From Cyanobacteria bacterium UBA3803 (GTDB lineage: Bacteria; Cyanobacteriota; Vampirovibrionia; Gastranaerophilales; Gastranaerophilaceae), in contig DFEL01000110.1 of the NCBI GenBank assembly GCA_002369055.1, forward strand, positions 1 through 8,413: DNA of 8,413 nucleotides, written 5' to 3'. A model generated the notes under the pieces. The model made no database searches, had not been told where the DNA came from, and worked only from the letters and a program-made list of their open reading frames with translations. Shown here piece after piece: positions 6,680 to 8,413 of this stretch. The translations under genes and the position numbers were made by a program. Each line of letters starts with the position of its first letter. Positions within the stretch are counted from its first letter, which is position 1.

Positions 6680-8033
6680 TAATAGCCTTAGCAGCTCTTT
6701 TACCGGCACCCATAGCATTAATTGCTGTTGATTCTCCTGTCGGTGCGACATCTCCGCCTGCATATACTCTTGGAATAGATGTTAAACCTGTTTCTGAATC
6801 TATTGTAATATAGCCTTTTTTGTCTGTTGTAATATCCAAACCGTCTGCTTGTGCTGATTTTTGGATAATAGGATTAGGACCTGTTCCAAGTGCAACTATA
6901 ACGGTATCAACGTCCATAACAGTTGTTTCACCTGTTCCAACAGGTCTGCGTCTTCCGCTTTCGTCAGGTTCACCGAGTTCCATTACTTCCAGTTTTAAAC
7001 CTGTTACATAACCTTCTTCGCCTAAAATTTCTATTGGAGAGTGAAGCAGTTTAAATATAACTCCTTCTTCTTTAGCGTGTCTTACTTCTTCTTTTCTTGC
7101 AGGAAGTTCTGCTTCTGTTCTTCTGTAAACAATGGAAACTTCTTCAAAACCTGCTCTTAGAGCCGTTCTTGCTGCGTCCATTGCAACATTTCCACCACCG
7201 ATAATAGCGGCTTTTTTACCAACTCTCAATGGAGTAGGATATTTTTCATCATTTGCGTGCATCAAATTTACACGAGTTAAAAATTCATTTGCAGAATAAA
7301 CTCCGTTTAGATTTTCACCTGCAACACCAAGCATTTTTGGCAAACCAGCACCTGAACAGATAAATATTGCGTCATATCCGTCTTCTTCAAGTTGCTTTAA
7401 AGTTATTGATTTTCCTACAATTACGTTTTTGTGGAAAACTACTCCCATTTTCTTTAATGCGTCAAGTTCTCTGTCCAAAACTGTTCTTGGTAATCTGAAA
7501 GGTGGTATACCATATCTTAAAACACCGCCTAATTCATGTAGTGCTTCAAAAACAGTAACCTCGTGACCTGCTTTTCTTAAATCTGCGGCAGCTGTTATGC
7601 CTGCACAACCCGAACCTACAATGGCAACTTTTTTACCGCTCGGTTTAATTTCTGTTTCAGCAGCTTTTGTTGCATCTCCAACATACCTTTCTAATGCACC
7701 GATTGCAACCGAGTCCCCTTTTATTCCTAATACACACTTACCTTCACATTGTCTTTCTTGAGGACATACTCTACCGCAAACTGATGGAAGCATGCTTGAT
7801 TCTCTAATAATTTCACCTGCTTTTTCTATATTGCCTTCTTTAACTTCGTGAATAAATGCAGGGATGTTTATATTTACAGGACAGCCTGAAACACATCTTG
7901 GATTTTTACAATTTAAACATCTTGAGGCTTCAAGTTTTGCTTGTTCATCTGTTAAATTATCTTCCACAGGATTAAAATTTGTTTTTCTAATCATCGGGTC
8001 TTGTTCGTGTTGTCTTTGTCTTTCAACTGCCAT
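6663..8033 (-). CDS. gltA: NADPH-dependent glutamate synthase small-subunit-like Fe-S flavoprotein (GltA/NfnL family)
   Basis: The 456-residue protein has the full layout of this family. An N-terminal Fe-S domain carries cysteines C39, C42, C47, C51 and C86, C90, C96, C100. An FAD-binding GSGCAG lies at 140-145, an NADPH-binding GGGNVAMD at 279-286 followed by VYRR at 302-305, and a second flavin contact AGGD at 425-428 before a C-terminal helix. Members transfer electrons between NAD(P)H, flavin and Fe-S centres, either for glutamate synthesis from 2-oxoglutarate and glutamine or, with a small partner, for NADH-dependent ferredoxin:NADP+ reduction (NfnL). Motifs such as CEGKCVLG and AIGALERYVGD are shared by both groups, so the two cannot be separated here. 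No glutamate synthase large subunit or NfnS gene is next to it. The ATG at 8033 has AGGAG 11 bases upstream and the EQDP...R..NF start typical of the family. First gene of a three-gene operon. Confidence 0.88.
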   Translation of the reverse strand: MAVERQRQHEQDPMIRKTNFNPVEDNLTDEQAKLEASRCLNCKNPRCVSGCPVNINIPAFIHEVKEGNIEKAGEIIRESSMLPSVCGRVCPQERQCEGKCVLGIKGDSVAIGALERYVGDATKAAETEIKPSGKKVAIVGSGCAGITAAADLRKAGHEVTVFEALHELGGVLRYGIPPFRLPRTVLDRELDALKKMGVVFHKNVIVGKSITLKQLEEDGYDAIFICSGAGLPKMLGVAGENLNGVYSANEFLTRVNLMHANDEKYPTPLRVGKKAAIIGGGNVAMDAARTALRAGFEEVSIVYRRTEAELPARKEEVRHAKEEGVIFKLLHSPIEILGEEGYVTGLKLEVMELGEPDESGRRRPVGTGETTVMDVDTVIVALGTGPNPIIQKSAQADGLDITTDKKGYITIDSETGLTSIPRVYAGGDVAPTGESTAINAMGAGKRAAKAINELLK

Positions 8034-8065
8034 TATTATCTATTCTCCTATTTGTTTTTTACTCA

Positions 8066-8094
8066 ATTTTAAACAAAAAAAAATTGTTATGCAA
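8066..8094 (-). promoter_or_regulatory. Likely promoter of the gltA-like operon
   Basis: On the minus strand TTGCAT (-35, plus positions 8089-8094) and TAAAAT (-10, 8066-8071) are separated by 17 bases that include a run of nine T. The predicted transcript would begin near 8060 with a leader of roughly 27 bases containing AGGAG. The -10 matches consensus at five of six positions and the -35 at three. It lies between the terminator at 8107-8129 and the gene, as expected for an operon promoter. Confidence 0.45.
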
Positions 8095-8106
8095 ATTCTT
8101 TACAAT

Positions 8107-8129
8107 AAAAAAGGTACCTTGCGGTACCT
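8107..8129 (-). terminator. Rho-independent terminator upstream of the gltA-like gene
   Basis: On the minus strand AGGTACC, a GCAA tetraloop (GNRA type) and GGTACCT form a 7-bp stem followed by a run of T that overlaps its last base. It can end transcripts entering from the gene at 8313. If transcription of the gltA-like operon starts further upstream, it would instead act as an attenuator in the leader, about 75 bases before the start codon. Confidence 0.7.
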
Positions 8130-8177
8130 GAGAATTTATAATAAGAGTGATTATGAAATTTGTGTTTTTAAACTTAT

Positions 8178-8238
8178 ACGAGTAAAAGGCAGAGCAAGAC
8201 ATAGCATATAAACGCTCTGCCAAAAAACTCGTTTATAT
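8178..8238. other. Overlapping inverted repeats able to form an H-type pseudoknot (possible structured RNA)
   Basis: Three complementary pairs are interleaved. GGCAGAGC (8188-8195) pairs with GCTCTGCC (8214-8221) over 8 bp. ATATAAACG (8206-8214) pairs with CGTTTATAT (8230-8238) over 9 bp. ACGAGT (8178-8183) pairs with ACTCGT (8227-8232) over 6 bp. The first two cross each other and share only one base, which is the geometry of an H-type pseudoknot. The third competes with the second and would enclose the first as an ordinary long hairpin. Read on the plus strand, the 9-bp arm ends exactly where the terminator at 8239 begins. Read on the minus strand, the 8-bp hairpin is followed by TTTTA and could be a weak terminator for the gene ending at 8313. 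I recognise no known riboswitch consensus. Confidence 0.5.
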
Positions 8239-8263
8239 TATTCGGATAGCCGAATATTTTTTT
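8239..8263 (+). terminator. Plus-strand rho-independent terminator
   Basis: TATTCGG, a 4-base ATAG loop and CCGAATA form a perfect 7-bp stem followed by seven T on the plus strand. On the minus strand the hairpin is preceded by A and followed by AATATAAACG, so it points to plus-strand transcription although no plus-strand protein gene is seen. It may end a short antisense or independent RNA that includes the pseudoknot block, or protect the gene at 8313 from antisense transcription. Confidence 0.6.
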
Positions 8264-8312
8264 CAATTAAATGTTTTAGTTAATATGTTTTAATCTTTAC
8301 TAAATTGTATTA

Positions 8313-8413
8313 TTAAGCGAATGTTTTAAATGAATCTTCAACATTTTTCTTACATACGGATTTAACAGTTTCCATTTCGGTTTGAACTGCATTATGTTCC
8401 GTATCAAGTTGTT
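8313..8413 (-). CDS. C-terminal end of an unknown helical protein (5' part outside the window)
   Basis: The last 32 codons are open to the right edge and end at TAA. The peptide starts QLDTEHNAVQTEME and ends KNVEDSFKTFA. It is polar, with a predicted amphipathic helix and a phenylalanine-containing tail. Such helical tails ending in a 'SFK-aromatic' pattern recall C termini of flagellar or other self-assembling surface proteins, but 32 residues are too few for a family assignment. There is one cysteine. Codon use and AT content match the other genes, and no minus-strand gene follows until 8033. Confidence 0.65.
   Translation of the reverse strand, partial: QLDTEHNAVQTEMETVKSVCKKNVEDSFKTFA

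Noticed and set aside
6417..6731. Plus-strand frame with a long valine run
   Set aside because: It is the complement of the threonine-rich linker of the secreted protein.
6680..6763. Longer start for the secreted protein at 6763
   Set aside because: The extra 28 residues lie inside the conserved end of the gltA-like gene and would bury the signal peptide; the 6679 start has a ribosome binding site.
7864..8211. 115-codon plus-strand frame reaching into the gltA-like upstream region
   Set aside because: Most of it is antisense to the Fe-S domain; the remainder crosses terminators and a promoter and shows no protein-like motif.
8034..8312. Glutamine riboswitch or tRNA in the spacer upstream of the gltA-like gene
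   Set aside because: No glnA-motif consensus and no T-arm or acceptor-stem pattern was found on either strand.
1..8413. CRISPR arrays, insertion sequences, phage or defence genes
   Set aside because: No spaced direct repeats, transposase motifs or terminal inverted repeats were seen; composition is even throughout.

Overview
The window is AT-rich bacterial DNA with every supported protein gene on the minus strand. It contains five complete genes and two cut by the window edges. The mix is carbohydrate and nitrogen metabolism (alpha-glucan phosphorylase-like protein, glucose-6-phosphate isomerase, GltA/NfnL-type Fe-S flavoprotein), one family 9 glycosyltransferase of the LPS heptosyltransferase type, one Na+/H+ antiporter-family permease and a secreted protein of unknown function. 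The family 9 glycosyltransferase suggests an outer membrane. Low GC and fermentative-type enzymes fit a gut anaerobe; my best guess is a Gastranaerophilales (Melainabacteria) relative. That is an impression from gene content and protein style, not a proven placement.

Layout, read in the direction of transcription (right to left). The C-terminal 32 codons of an unknown protein end at 8313. The 279-base gap before the next gene holds a plus-strand intrinsic terminator, a block of overlapping inverted repeats that can form a pseudoknot, a minus-strand terminator and a likely promoter. Then comes a compact operon: the GltA/NfnL-like gene (6663-8033), a secreted protein whose start overlaps it by 17 bases (5804-6679), and pgi 11 bases later (4308-5792). 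A textbook rho-independent terminator follows pgi. Unusually, it lies on top of the start codon of the next gene, the antiporter-family permease (2958-4268). The permease ends at its own terminator, next to an extended -10 promoter for the family 9 glycosyltransferase (1805-2797). After a spacer with a 9-bp hairpin, a short-form alpha-glucan phosphorylase-like gene starts at 1631 and runs off the left edge, probably close to its natural end.

How they work together: a phosphorylase would release glucose 1-phosphate from storage glucan, which after phosphoglucomutase (not in the window) becomes the substrate of Pgi. However, the phosphorylase-like protein has serine where the family has its PLP-binding lysine, so its activity is in doubt. 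The flavoprotein links NADPH to glutamate synthesis or to ferredoxin, and no partner subunit is visible. The points most worth a second look are that missing lysine, the terminator/start-codon overlap at 4248-4286, and the pseudoknot-plus-terminator block at 8178-8263.
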